Assembly (NCBI GenBank): GCA_002337455.1
Contig: DDGC01000001.1
Span: 84,927 to 148,926, forward strand
From: Rhizobiales bacterium UBA1912
GTDB taxonomy: Bacteria > Pseudomonadota > Alphaproteobacteria > Rhizobiales > Devosiaceae
Length of the DNA: 64,000 bases
Reading direction: 5' to 3'
Of the stretch, positions 31,848 through 41,319 are shown piece by piece (position 1 is the first letter of the stretch; the number at the start of each line of letters is the position of its first letter). Made by a program: the position numbers and the translations under genes. The notes beneath the pieces were generated by a model. That model was not told where the DNA came from. It saw only the letters and a list, made by a program, of their open reading frames with translations, and ran no database searches.

Positions 31848-33515
31848 TCAAAGGATGGCGGGCAGGTTGAGCCCCTGTTCTCGCGCCCAGTCCTTGGCGA
31901 GGTCGTAGCCGGCATCGGCGTGGCGCATTACACCGGTGGCGGGGTCGTTCCAGAGCACGCGCTCGATCCGGCGCGCGGCGTCCTCCGTTCCGTCGGCGAC
32001 GATGACCATGCCGGCGTGCTGGGAGAAGCCCATGCCGACGCCGCCGCCATGATGCAAGGACACCCAGGTGGCGCCGCTTGCTGTATTGAGCAGGGCATTG
32101 AGCAGCGGCCAATCGGATACGGCATCTGAGCCGTCCTGCATGGCCTCGGTCTCGCGATTGGGCGAAGCCACCGAGCCGGAATCGAGGTGATCGCGGCCAA
32201 TGACGATGGGCGCCTGGAGTTCGCCGGTGGCGACCATTTCGTTAAACATCAATCCAGCCCGATGCCGATCGCCCAGACCGATCCAGCAGATGCGTGCCGG
32301 CAAGCCCTGAAAGGCGATACGGTCGCGCGCCATGTCCAGCCAGCTATGGAGATGCGTGTTCTCGGGGAACAGCCGCTTCATTGCGGCATCGGTCTTGTAA
32401 ATGTCCTCGGGGTCACCCGACAGCGCGCACCAACGGAACGGCCCGATACCGCGGCAGAACAGCGGCCGGATATAAGCCGGTACGAAACCGGGGAAGGCGA
32501 AGGCGTTTTCCAGCCCCTCGTCGCGCGCAACCTGGCGGATGTTATTGCCGTAGTCGAGCGTCGGCACGCCCTGGTTCCAGAAATCGACCATGGCAGCGAC
32601 ATGGGTTTTCATCGAAGCCCGCGCGGCACGCTCGACTGACTTGGGATCGCTTTCACGTTTGGAGCGCCACTGATCCATGGTCCAGCCGCTGGGCAGGTAG
32701 CCATTGACCGGGTCATGGGCCGAGGTTTGGTCGGTGACGATGTCGGGACGAATGCCGCGCCGCACCAGTTCGGGAAAGACGTCGGCGGCGTTACCGAGCA
32801 GCCCAACGGATTTGGCTTCGCCTGCCGCCGTCCAGCGGCCGATCTTTTCAAGGGCCTCATCCAGCGTTTCGGCGCGCTCGTCGAGATAGCGGGTGCGCAG
32901 GCGGAAATCGATGCGGGTGCTGTCGCATTCAACAGCGAGGCAGCTTGCACCAGCCATGACGGCGGCCAGCGGCTGGGCGCCACCCATGCCGCCAAGGCCG
33001 CCCGTCAGGATCCAGCGTCCTTTGAGGTCGCCGCCATAATGCTGGCGCCCGGCTTCCGCAAAAGTCTCGAACGTGCCCTGCACGATGCCCTGGGTGCCGA
33101 TGTAAATCCACGAACCGGCAGTCATCTGGCCATACATCATCAGCCCCTTGCGATCGAGCTCATGGAAATGGTCCCAATTGGCCCAGTGAGGCACGAGATT
33201 GGAGTTGGCAATGAGGACGCGCGGGGCGTCCTTGTGGGTGCGAAACACACCAACGGGCTTGCCGGACTGGACGAGCAGCGTCTCATCCTCGTCAAGGACC
33301 TTAAGCGCGGCAACGATGCGGTCGAAATCCTCCCAGGTGCGAGCGGCGCGCCCTATGCCGCCATAGACCACCAGCTCATGCGGGTTCTCGGCCACATCGG
33401 GATGCAGATTGTTCATCAGCATGCGCATGGGTGCTTCGGTGAGCCATGACTTGGCTGTGATTTCGGTGCCGGTCGCTGGATAGATGTCGCGGGCATTGCG
33501 GCGGGACTGGGACAT
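31848..33515 (-). CDS. hutU: Urocanate hydratase
   Basis: I choose the ATG at 33515 because GGAGG lies 7 nt upstream of it; an ATG at 33521 has the site almost touching it. The frame further upstream is only a shadow of hutG. The 555-residue product matches the family length, with LTGGLGGMGGAQPLAAVMAG for NAD binding, the TDQTSAHDPVNGYLP segment and PARICWIGLGDRHRAG. It converts urocanate to 4-imidazolone-5-propanoate in histidine breakdown. It is the last gene of the hutIHGU unit. Confidence 0.96.
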   Translation of the reverse strand: MSQSRRNARDIYPATGTEITAKSWLTEAPMRMLMNNLHPDVAENPHELVVYGGIGRAARTWEDFDRIVAALKVLDEDETLLVQSGKPVGVFRTHKDAPRVLIANSNLVPHWANWDHFHELDRKGLMMYGQMTAGSWIYIGTQGIVQGTFETFAEAGRQHYGGDLKGRWILTGGLGGMGGAQPLAAVMAGASCLAVECDSTRIDFRLRTRYLDERAETLDEALEKIGRWTAAGEAKSVGLLGNAADVFPELVRRGIRPDIVTDQTSAHDPVNGYLPSGWTMDQWRSKRESDPKSVERAARASMKTHVAAMVDFWNQGVPTLDYGNNIRQVARDEGLENAFAFPGFVPAYIRPLFCRGIGPFRWCALSGDPEDIYKTDAAMKRLFPENTHLHSWLDMARDRIAFQGLPARICWIGLGDRHRAGLMFNEMVATGELQAPIVIGRDHLDSGSVASPNRETEAMQDGSDAVSDWPLLNALLNTASGATWVSLHHGGGVGMGFSQHAGMVIVADGTEDAARRIERVLWNDPATGVMRHADAGYDLAKDWAREQGLNLPAIL

Positions 33516-33517
33516 GG

Positions 33518-34327
33518 TCATGCCTCCGTTTCGAGGGCGCGCGCACGCGCGACAAGGGTTTCGAGGATGGACTTGAGATGGGGGCGCAGGCGGGCGGCCC
33601 TGGCCGGGCTGTAGGCGAAAGGCATGGCCTCGGCCTCCAGATGTGTCGACTGGGCCAATTCCATCTGGATGGTATGAATGCCCCGATCCGGCCGCGCATA
33701 GTGGCGTGTGGTCCAGCCACCGCGGAAGCGACCGTTGAGGACGCTGGAGTAGCCCTGGGCATTCCCGCAGATGTCCACGACTGCACGCTCCAGTGCTGGG
33801 GCGCACGTGACACCATCGTCAGTGCCGATGTTGAAATCGGGCAGAACACCTTCGAAGAGATAGGGAATGAGCGAGCGGATGGAATGGCAGTCATAAAGAA
33901 CGGCCACGCCGTGTTTTGCCCGCACGCGCTCCAGCTCGGCGGCGAGGGCCGCGTGGTAGGGGGCGTGACAGGCAAGGCGGCGGCGCTCGATTTCGGCTGC
34001 GTCGGGTTCCCTGCCCGTCTCATATATGGGGCAACCATCGAAGTCGGTTACCGGGCAAAGGGCAGTGGTGTTCTGGCCGGGATAAAGGCTTGTACCGTCA
34101 GGATCACGATTGGCATCGATCACATAGCGATGAAAATTGGCCTGGACCACGCTGGCCCCGGGCGCGAGATCGGCATATAGCCTGTCCAGATGCCAGTCCG
34201 TGTCAGCGAGCTGCCGGCCCCTGTCATTGAGCGCATCCCGGACTTCGGCAGGAAGCCATGTGCCGGTATGGGGCATAGCGAGCACGAGGCAGCTTTCGCC
34301 GCGCGTGAGGGAGAAGGGCTCCATCAT
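33518..34327 (-). CDS. hutG: N-formylglutamate deformylase
   Basis: 269 residues of the N-formylglutamate amidohydrolase family. Key features are the metal-binding VLAMPHTGTWLPAE, TDWHLDRLYADLAPGASV, GVAVLYDCHSIRSLIPYLF and the Asn of DANRDPDGTSLYPGQ. It removes formate from N-formylglutamate and yields glutamate. Its use together with hutF at 37139 means this organism follows the five-step histidine route rather than the direct formimidoylglutamase route. The start overlaps the hutH stop, and the stop lies just inside the hutU leader. Confidence 0.94.
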   Translation of the reverse strand: MMEPFSLTRGESCLVLAMPHTGTWLPAEVRDALNDRGRQLADTDWHLDRLYADLAPGASVVQANFHRYVIDANRDPDGTSLYPGQNTTALCPVTDFDGCPIYETGREPDAAEIERRRLACHAPYHAALAAELERVRAKHGVAVLYDCHSIRSLIPYLFEGVLPDFNIGTDDGVTCAPALERAVVDICGNAQGYSSVLNGRFRGGWTTRHYARPDRGIHTIQMELAQSTHLEAEAMPFAYSPARAARLRPHLKSILETLVARARALETEA

Positions 34328-35859
34328 GCAGTTCCCAGAATCAGGTGCTCGCCCAGCCCGGCCGCACGCGCGATGGAACTATCGCTAACGAGCCGCGCCG
34401 CAGTGGCCAGATCACCAGCCAGGTACCGGTCTTCGTCGAGCGCGGCGCAATCCTGCCGCAGCCGCGCAATGACCGCTTCAAGCGGAGCGCTGGACGTGTT
34501 GGCGACGCGAAACTCGACACCCTGCGCGGCGCAGAGCAGTTCGATGCCCAGAATTTGGCTGAGATTGGCGTTCATCCGCATCAGCCGGCGCGCACCGTGA
34601 GCGGCCATGGACACATGATCTTCCTGGTTGGCACTGGTCGGCGTGGAGTCGGTGGAACAGGGGTTGGCCAGATGCTTGTTTTCGCTCATCAGTGCCGCTG
34701 AGGTCACTTCGGCGATCATGTAGCCCGAATTCAGCCCCGGATCGGGTGTGAGGAATGGGGGCAGGTCAAACGAAAGCGTCGGATCGACCATCAGCGCAAC
34801 GCGGCGCTGGGCGATAGCGCCGATCTCGGCAATCGCCAGAGCGATCTGGTCGGCGGCAAAGGCTACCGGTTCGGCGTGGAAATTGCCGCCAGAGACGATT
34901 GCGCCGGTTGAAGCCAGCACCAAAGGGTTGTCGGTTACCGCATTGGCTTCGATCTCAAGCGTCATGGCGGCCTGACGGAGCAGGTCCACACAGGCGCCCG
35001 TCACCTGCGGCTGACAGCGGATGCAGTAGGGATCCTGAACGCGCTTGTCGCCTTCGAGATGGCTTTCGCGGATGGCCGATCCGGCCATGAGGTAGCGCAA
35101 GGCCGCGGCCACTTCGATCTGTCCGCGATGGCCACGCAGGGTATGGATTTCTTCTTCGAAAGGCGCAGTCGAGCCCATGATGGCGTCCGTCGACAGGGCA
35201 CCGGTCACCACCGCGGCACGCGCATTGGCCCAGGCCTCAAAGAGCGCTGCGAGGGCAAACGCGGCAGAGAACTGGGTGCCATTGATCAGCGCCAGCCCTT
35301 CCTTGGGGCCAAGGACAAGCGGTGCCAGGCCGGCATACTCCAGCGCCTCGGCGGCGGGCATAGTCCGGCCCTCGAACTCCACTTCACCCTCGCCAATCAT
35401 CGCGGCGGTCATGTGGGCCAGCGGCGCCAGATCCCCCGATGCGCCGACCGAGCCCTGAGCCGGCACCACGGGCACTATGGCCTTGGCGAAGAAAGCTTCG
35501 ATCTGGGCAACCACGGCCCAGCGAACGCCTGAAGCGCCCCGCCCAAGCGACAGGAGCTTGAGCGCCATCATCAACCGCACGACGCTGGCGGGGGTTTGCT
35601 CTCCCACACCGCAGCAATGGGAGAGGATGAGGTTGCGCTGCAGGCGTGCAGTATCTTTGGCCTCGATGCGGACACTGGCCAGCTTACCGAAGCCGGTATT
35701 GACGCCGTAGATCGCATCCTCGCCTGCCGCAGCCGCGGCAACGCGTTGTGCGGCGGCCTCCACAGCCGGCCTTGCTGCCCGGTCCAGTGTGATGGCGCCA
35801 TCGGAGCGATAGATAGCTTCAAGCTGCGTCAAGGTGGCAGCGCCAGGGGTGAGGATCAT
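34324..35859 (-). CDS. hutH: Histidine ammonia-lyase
   Basis: 511 residues, normal for the family. The MIO cofactor forms from the Ala-Ser-Gly in QGSVGASGDLAPLAHM. Other signatures are GVNTGFGKLASVRIE near the N-terminus, GLALINGTQFSAAFAL and QEDHVSMAAHGARRL. It removes ammonia from histidine to give urocanate. The gene overlaps hutG by four bases and hutI by four bases, which points to tight translational coupling. Confidence 0.96.
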   Translation of the reverse strand: MILTPGAATLTQLEAIYRSDGAITLDRAARPAVEAAAQRVAAAAAGEDAIYGVNTGFGKLASVRIEAKDTARLQRNLILSHCCGVGEQTPASVVRLMMALKLLSLGRGASGVRWAVVAQIEAFFAKAIVPVVPAQGSVGASGDLAPLAHMTAAMIGEGEVEFEGRTMPAAEALEYAGLAPLVLGPKEGLALINGTQFSAAFALAALFEAWANARAAVVTGALSTDAIMGSTAPFEEEIHTLRGHRGQIEVAAALRYLMAGSAIRESHLEGDKRVQDPYCIRCQPQVTGACVDLLRQAAMTLEIEANAVTDNPLVLASTGAIVSGGNFHAEPVAFAADQIALAIAEIGAIAQRRVALMVDPTLSFDLPPFLTPDPGLNSGYMIAEVTSAALMSENKHLANPCSTDSTPTSANQEDHVSMAAHGARRLMRMNANLSQILGIELLCAAQGVEFRVANTSSAPLEAVIARLRQDCAALDEDRYLAGDLATAARLVSDSSIARAAGLGEHLILGTA

Positions 35860-37064
35860 GACGAAAAGTCTCCGGCAAAGATGCGGCGATAGAGCGGGTT
35901 GAAACCGATGCGGTAGGCGAGTTCAGCAGGATGAGTGACGTCCCAGATGGCCAGATCGGCCCGCAGTCCGGCGCGAATGATGCCGGTGTCGGTGAGCCCG
36001 AGCGCCCGGGCAGCGTGACGCGTCGTCCCGGCCAAGGCCTCTTCGGGCGTGAGGCGAAACAGGGTGCATGCCATGTTCATTGCAAGCAGCAGGGAGGTCA
36101 GCGGCGAGGTGCCGGGATTACAGTCGGTCGCCACGGCCATGGGCACACCAGCGTGGCGCAGCGGATCTACCGGCGGCAGTTGCGTCTCGCGCAGTGCATA
36201 AAAAGCGCCCGGCAGCAGCACGGCGACGGTTCCGGAAGTCGCCATTGCCTTAACGCCGGCATCGTCGAGATATTCGAGATGGTCTGCCGAGAGGCCCTTG
36301 TGGCGCGCCGTGAGTGCCGCGCCACCGAGATTGGACAACTGCTCGGCATGCAGCTTGACCGGGAGACCGAGGCCGTCCGCCCTATCGAAGAGCCGCTCGA
36401 TCTGGGCAGGCGAAAACGCAATGCCCTCGCAAAACCCATCGACAGCATCAACCAACCCCTCGGCATGGGCAGCGTCGAGGCCCGGCAACACGACATCATC
36501 AAGATAGGCATCCGGCTGCCCTTTGTATTCGGGCGGCACGGCATGGGCGGCAAGAAAGCTGGTGGTGACACGAACAGGCCGTTCGCGCCCAATCTGGCGG
36601 GCAACGCGCAGCATCTTGATTTCGTCGGTGATGGTGAGGCCATAGCCGGACTTGATCTCGATGGTGGTAACACCTTCGGCGATCAGCGTGTCGACGCGCC
36701 TGAGGGCAGAAGCCAGCAATTGCGTTTCCGTGGCAGCGCGCGTTGCGGCCACGCTCGAATTGATGCCGCCGCCCTCGCTTGCGATCTGCTCATAGCTCGC
36801 GCCCTGCAGCCGCATCTCGAATTCGCGGGCACGGTCACCGCCGAACACCACATGGGTGTGGCAGTCGAGAAGGCCCGGCGTCACCAGCCGTCCCTCAAGG
36901 TCCGTGCGTTCGAAACCCGCAAACCCGGCCGGCAAGTCTGCCGCTGGACCGCACCATGCGATGGCCTCCCCCTCAAGAGCAACGATACCGTCGTCGATGA
37001 AGCCATAGGGCGCCGAACGCGGTTCCATCGTCGCCAGTCTAGCGTTGGTGAGCAGTCGCGACAT
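35856..37064 (-). CDS. hutI: Imidazolonepropionase
   Basis: 402 residues of the amidohydrolase superfamily. The metal motif is TPGLLDCHTHVVFGGDRA; later ligands lie in LPVKLHAEQLSNLGG, LSADHLEYL and VAVATDCNPGTSPL. It opens the imidazolone ring to formimidoylglutamate. It is the first gene of the leftward hut unit; hutF starts 75 bp away on the other strand. A candidate HutC operator at 37101-37114 lies between them. Confidence 0.95.
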   Translation of the reverse strand: MSRLLTNARLATMEPRSAPYGFIDDGIVALEGEAIAWCGPAADLPAGFAGFERTDLEGRLVTPGLLDCHTHVVFGGDRAREFEMRLQGASYEQIASEGGGINSSVAATRAATETQLLASALRRVDTLIAEGVTTIEIKSGYGLTITDEIKMLRVARQIGRERPVRVTTSFLAAHAVPPEYKGQPDAYLDDVVLPGLDAAHAEGLVDAVDGFCEGIAFSPAQIERLFDRADGLGLPVKLHAEQLSNLGGAALTARHKGLSADHLEYLDDAGVKAMATSGTVAVLLPGAFYALRETQLPPVDPLRHAGVPMAVATDCNPGTSPLTSLLLAMNMACTLFRLTPEEALAGTTRHAARALGLTDTGIIRAGLRADLAIWDVTHPAELAYRIGFNPLYRRIFAGDFSS

Positions 37065-37100
37065 CGATATGCGCCTTGCTTAAATCGTGGTTATCGCTAT

Positions 37101-37114
37101 TATGTATGCACATA
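37101..37114. promoter_or_regulatory. Candidate HutC operator between hutI and hutF
   Basis: TATGT and ACATA are perfect 5-bp arms around ATGC, in the 75-bp AT-rich gap between two divergent hut units. HutC-type GntR repressors bind TGTATA-like palindromes, and hutC follows hutF. Position and symmetry support the call; the exact consensus was not checked. Confidence 0.5.
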
Positions 37115-37138
37115 TTAATCTGTCAATGGGGTTTGACG

Positions 37139-38509
37139 GTGCAAACAATCTGGGCGGAACAGGCGCTGCTTGCCGAGGGTTGGGCAGACAATGTTCGGGT
37201 ACAAGTCGCGCCGGACGGGCAGATTGCGTCCGTCCAGGCGGACACAGCAGCAATGGCGGCAGACCAATGCGTCGGTGCCCTCATGCCTGCGCCGGTCAAT
37301 CTCCATTCCCATGCCTTCCAGCGCGCCATGGCCGGGATGACCGAGCGACGCGGTCCCCATGGCCGCGACACCTTCTGGACGTGGCGGCAATTGATGTTCC
37401 GGTTCCTCGAAGCCCTGACCCCGGACGATATCCAAGCCATTTCCACCTTCGTGCAGATGGAGATGCTGGAGGCGGGCTATGCCGCCGTCGCAGAATTCCA
37501 TTATGTCCACCATCAGGCAGATGGAACGCCCTATGCCGACATTGGCGAACTGTCGGCCCGCGTCGCCGCCGCTGCGGATGTTTCGGGGATCGGGCTGACG
37601 TTGCTGCCGGTGCTCTATCAGCAGGCGGGGTGCATGGGTGCGTCGCTTGCGCCGGGCCAGGTTCGCTTCGGCAATGACGTTGACCGTTTTGCCGCGCTCC
37701 ATACCAGGGCGACCGCCATCATGGCTGCCCTGCCCGCCGACGCGGGCATCGGCGTCGCGCCACATTCGCTTCGTGCAGTGAACCGGGATGGTCTTGCCGC
37801 AGCCGTCGGGCTTGCCGCTGGCCAGCCGCTGCACATGCACCTGGCCGAGCAGGTTGACGAGGTCGATGAGGTGCTGGGCGCTTATGGGCAGCGGCCCGTG
37901 GATTGGCTTCTCGACAATTACGGCGTCGATGAAAGCTGGTGCCTTATCCACTGCACCCAGATGAGCGATGACGAAACCATCCGGCTGGCCCGGACGGGAG
38001 CAGTGGCGGGCCTTTGCCCGATAACCGAATCGAGCCTTGGCGACGGCATTTTCAACGGCGCTCGCTATCTCGATGCCGGTGGCCGCTTCGGCATCGGCTC
38101 GGACTCCAACATCCGTATCGCCCTCTCCGAGGAACTGCGCACGCTCGAATATTCCCAGCGGCTGCGCGTCCGGCTCCGCGCCGTGCTCGCAACCGATACC
38201 GCCTCGACCGGACGTGTCCTTTACGCCGGCGCCGTGCGGGGCGGCGCGCAGGCCGCGCAGCGCCGGTCCGGCGTCATCGCGGCGGGAAACTGGGCAGACC
38301 TCGTCGCCCTCGACACCAAGGCAATCGACCTCGACGGCCGCAAGGGCGACGCGCTTCTGGACAGCTTCATCTTCGCTGGTGACGACCGGATGATCGGCGA
38401 CGTATGGTCGGCCGGACGCCACGTCGTGCACGAAGGGCGTCATCTCCAGCGTGATGCCATTTCTACCCGCTACCGGCAGACCATGGCAGCCCTCAAGGAC
38501 CGACTATGA
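37139..38509 (+). CDS. hutF: Formimidoylglutamate deiminase
   Basis: I start at the GTG at 37139 (VQTIWAEQALLAEGW) with GGGG upstream. An ATG frame from 37076 would run through the operator and add 21 implausible residues. The 456-residue amidohydrolase has the metal site VNLHSHAFQRAMAGMTE, His in EFHYVHHQADG, PLHMHLAEQVDEVDEV and the late GIGSDSNIRIALSEELR. It hydrolyses formimidoylglutamate to formylglutamate and ammonia, the step before HutG. Its stop overlaps the hutC start (ATGA). Confidence 0.94.
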   Translation: MQTIWAEQALLAEGWADNVRVQVAPDGQIASVQADTAAMAADQCVGALMPAPVNLHSHAFQRAMAGMTERRGPHGRDTFWTWRQLMFRFLEALTPDDIQAISTFVQMEMLEAGYAAVAEFHYVHHQADGTPYADIGELSARVAAAADVSGIGLTLLPVLYQQAGCMGASLAPGQVRFGNDVDRFAALHTRATAIMAALPADAGIGVAPHSLRAVNRDGLAAAVGLAAGQPLHMHLAEQVDEVDEVLGAYGQRPVDWLLDNYGVDESWCLIHCTQMSDDETIRLARTGAVAGLCPITESSLGDGIFNGARYLDAGGRFGIGSDSNIRIALSEELRTLEYSQRLRVRLRAVLATDTASTGRVLYAGAVRGGAQAAQRRSGVIAAGNWADLVALDTKAIDLDGRKGDALLDSFIFAGDDRMIGDVWSAGRHVVHEGRHLQRDAISTRYRQTMAALKDRL

Positions 38510-39207
38510 CCGATCTCGACACCATTTCCTGGCGCGGCATTCACCTTGAACTGCTGCGCAGGATCAATGAACGCATATGGCCGCCGGGCAGCCTCATTCC
38601 CAACGAGGCCGATCTCGCCGCCGAGTTCGGTTGTGCCCGCACCACCGTGAACAGGGCCATGCGCGAACTGGCGGAAGCGGGACTGGTAGACCGCAAGCGC
38701 AGGGCCGGCACGCGCGTGGCGCTGCACCCCATCAGCCGGGTGGTTATCGATATTCCTATCATACGTCTGGAGGTGGAGCAGCGGAACGCCGAGTGGAGCT
38801 ACGGCCTGCTGTCGCAAGACATGCAACCGGCGCCCGCGCGCATTACCAGCCGGCTTGGACTCGAGCGGGACACCGCCATGCTGCATGTCACCAGCATGCA
38901 TTTCGCCGACAACCATCCGCTGCTGCATGAAGACCGGTGGATCAACCCGGCCGCCGTGCCGGGCGTCGAGGAGATGGACTTCGCGGCCGTTAGCGCCAAT
39001 GAATGGCTGATCCAGAACGCACCCTATACCGGCGGCGACATCGCCTTTTCAGCCCTGAACGCCGACAGTAAACTGGCCGAACTGCTCGAAGCGGATGATG
39101 GCGCAGCGGTCTTCGTGGTTGATCGCATTACCTGGGACGGACAGGTGCCGGTAACTGCCGTGCGTCTCTCTTACGCTCCCGGCTATCGCATGAATACGCG
39201 GGTCTAG
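38506..39207 (+). CDS. hutC: Histidine utilisation repressor, GntR family
   Basis: 233 residues. The GntR winged helix is ERIWPPGSLIPNEADLAAEF followed by GCARTTVNRAMRELAEAG and RRAGTRV. The UTRA ligand-binding domain follows (GLERDTAMLHVTSMHFADN, PLLHEDRWINPAAVPG). HutC represses hut genes until urocanate binds. Translational coupling to hutF allows autoregulation from the 37101 site. The following 217 bp to 39424 hold no gene I can support. Confidence 0.93.
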   Translation: MTDLDTISWRGIHLELLRRINERIWPPGSLIPNEADLAAEFGCARTTVNRAMRELAEAGLVDRKRRAGTRVALHPISRVVIDIPIIRLEVEQRNAEWSYGLLSQDMQPAPARITSRLGLERDTAMLHVTSMHFADNHPLLHEDRWINPAAVPGVEEMDFAAVSANEWLIQNAPYTGGDIAFSALNADSKLAELLEADDGAAVFVVDRITWDGQVPVTAVRLSYAPGYRMNTRV

Positions 39208-39424
39208 AGCCACACGGTGTGGGGCGTGAAGTGATGAGCTCACCCATCCTGGCGCAGTACCGGGTGGCGGAAACGCAATCCCTGGTTCGATGCAGAGGTG
39301 CTCCCGGTCCTCCGCGCTGCGATCAGAAGCCGGCTCGACCGCGCCTGACGGTCACTGCCGCTGGAAATGGGAATGGCGTCCATGGGCCGGCGAGCGGCAA
39401 AAAGGGATGGCCGCGAAGTTCCCT

Positions 39425-40474
39425 CTAGTTCATTCTGGCACCGGTTTCGGCGTCAAAGAGATGGATGGCGGCTATGTCGGGCGCCACGGTGATCGTTGCG
39501 CCGGGCGCGGCGGTTACCCGTTCGCGAAACACGCCAATGACCTGCGTGGCGCCGAGCATCATGGTCACCTGGGTCTCGGAGCCCATCGGCTCGACCACGA
39601 CAATTTCGGCCGGCAGACCGTCAGCCGACAGGGCGAAGTGCTCGGGCCGGATGCCATAGAGCGCCCTTTGGCCGCTGGTTTTTGTGCCGTGCGGCAAGGG
39701 GAGCATGACACCCTCGGCGGAAAATCCATCCGGGCCGACGGCGCCCGGAATGAAATTCATCGATGGCGAACCGATAAATCCGGCCACGAACTGGTTTGCA
39801 GGCCTGTCGTAAAGCTCAAGCGGAGCGCCGATCTGCTCGATATGGCCGCCATTGAGGACGACGATCTTGTCGGCCATGGTCATGGCCTCCACCTGATCGT
39901 GGGTCACATAGACGGTGGTTGTCTTGAGGCGCTGGTGCAGCGCCTTGATCTCGCTGCGCATCACGACGCGCAGCTTGGCGTCAAGATTGGAGAGTGGCTC
40001 GTCGAACAGGAAAACTTTTGGATCGCGCACAATGGCGCGGCCCATGGCAACGCGCTGGCGCTGGCCGCCCGAAAGCTCGCGCGGGTAGCGCCCCAGGTAT
40101 TGGGTAAGCCCGAGAATGCCGGCGGCCCACTCGACCCGGCTGGCGATTTCTTCCTTTTCGGTGCCCCGATGCTGGAGTGAAAATCCCATATTCGCAGCCA
40201 CTGTCATGTGCGGATAGAGCGCGTAGTTCTGGAACACCATGGCGATGTCGCGTTGCTTGGGTTCGAGATCGTTGACCACTGTGTCGCCGATCTCGATGGT
40301 GCCGCCGGTGATCGTTTCAAGCCCGGCGAGCATGCGCAGCAATGTGGACTTCCCGCACCCCGATGGGCCGACAAGCACGACAAACTCGCCATCGGCGATC
40401 GATATGTCCACGCCGTGGATAACCGGGACCCTGCCGTAAGATTTGGTGATGCCGGAAAGTGATACGGAAGCCAT
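39425..40474 (-). CDS. Sugar ABC transporter ATP-binding protein (UgpC/MalK type)
   Basis: The start ATG at 40474 (MASVSLSGITKSYG) gives 349 residues; a frame extending upstream overlaps the permease gene. Walker A is GPSGCGKSTLLRML, the signature is LSGGQRQRVAMGRA, and Walker B is VFLFDEPLSNLDAKLR. The C-terminal TOBE-type regulatory part contains YGIRPEHFALSADG. This class drives CUT1 carbohydrate or glycerol-phosphate importers. It is the last gene of the LacI-led operon and starts 2 nt after the upstream permease stop. Confidence 0.92.
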   Translation of the reverse strand: MASVSLSGITKSYGRVPVIHGVDISIADGEFVVLVGPSGCGKSTLLRMLAGLETITGGTIEIGDTVVNDLEPKQRDIAMVFQNYALYPHMTVAANMGFSLQHRGTEKEEIASRVEWAAGILGLTQYLGRYPRELSGGQRQRVAMGRAIVRDPKVFLFDEPLSNLDAKLRVVMRSEIKALHQRLKTTTVYVTHDQVEAMTMADKIVVLNGGHIEQIGAPLELYDRPANQFVAGFIGSPSMNFIPGAVGPDGFSAEGVMLPLPHGTKTSGQRALYGIRPEHFALSADGLPAEIVVVEPMGSETQVTMMLGATQVIGVFRERVTAAPGATITVAPDIAAIHLFDAETGARMN

Positions 40475-40476
40475 GG

Positions 40477-41319
40477 TCAACCCTTGAGCCCGGTGTGAGC
40501 CAGCCCTTCGACGAACTGGCGCTGGGCGATAATGAAAACAATGAGAACAGGAATTGCGGTCATGGTGGCCGCCGCGAGCTGGACGTTCCACATCGCGCCG
40601 CCATAGGCGTCGGTGAACTGGGTCAGCGCCTGGGGGAGCGTGAACAGGTCCGGCGAGGACAGGAACACTATCGGTTCGAGATAGAGGTTCCAGGAGTGCA
40701 GGAACGTGAAGATCGCGACCGCTCCCAAAGCCGGGCGCGCGAGCGGCAGGGCGATGGTCCAGAAAATCTTGAACCGGCCCAGCCCATCGACGCGCGCTGC
40801 CTCTTCAAGCTCTTTGGGCAGCGCGATAAAGAACTGGCGCATAACGAAGGTGGCAAAGACCGAGGGCGCGCCAAAGATCGGCACGAGGACCAGCGGCCAA
40901 TGGGTGTTTATCATGTCCCAGCCCAGAAATATCTGAAAGAGCGGCACGATGGTGACTTCCGCGGGAATGAGCAGCCCCACGAGAACCACCATGAACAAGG
41001 CGTTGGCGAAGGGAAAACGGATGCGCGCGAAGGCATAGCCCGCCATTGAAGAGAACAGCATCGTTCCGGCGGTCACCAGCGCGGCAATGTAAGCCGAGTT
41101 CCAGTATTGCTGCGCGAAAGGCTGCAGTTCGAACACCCGGGCGTAGGTCGAAAGATCGACGCGCGAGGGGATGATTTCGGGCGGAAAGGCAAAGATGTCC
41201 GAAATGGGCTTGATCGAAGACGTCACCATCCACCAGGTCGGAAAAACGAAGGGGATGAGCAGGACCGTCATCAGCCCGTAAACGAGCACCTTCATGCGCG
41301 GGGAGAGGTCAGTTTTCAT
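40477..41319 (-). CDS. Carbohydrate ABC transporter permease (MalG type)
   Basis: 280 residues with about six membrane helices, opening with MKVLVYGLMTVLLIPFVFPT. The EAA loop EEAARVDGLGRFKIFWTIAL that contacts the ATPase is clear, and the C-terminus FIIAQRQFVEGLAHTGLKG is the typical MalG ending. It forms the channel with the permease at 41309, whose last bases it overlaps. It is part of a CUT1-type sugar importer. Confidence 0.92.
   Translation of the reverse strand: MKTDLSPRMKVLVYGLMTVLLIPFVFPTWWMVTSSIKPISDIFAFPPEIIPSRVDLSTYARVFELQPFAQQYWNSAYIAALVTAGTMLFSSMAGYAFARIRFPFANALFMVVLVGLLIPAEVTIVPLFQIFLGWDMINTHWPLVLVPIFGAPSVFATFVMRQFFIALPKELEEAARVDGLGRFKIFWTIALPLARPALGAVAIFTFLHSWNLYLEPIVFLSSPDLFTLPQALTQFTDAYGGAMWNVQLAAATMTAIPVLIVFIIAQRQFVEGLAHTGLKG

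Noticed and set aside
33516..33806. N-terminal extension of the hutU frame
   Set aside because: It overlaps hutG, and the ribosome site at the 33515 start gives the usual 555-residue hutU product.
39219..39428. A 69-codon frame after hutC
   Set aside because: No ribosome site, no family resemblance, and it ends within the oppositely transcribed ATPase gene; the short CCACA/TGTGG stem at 39211 is also too weak to call a terminator.
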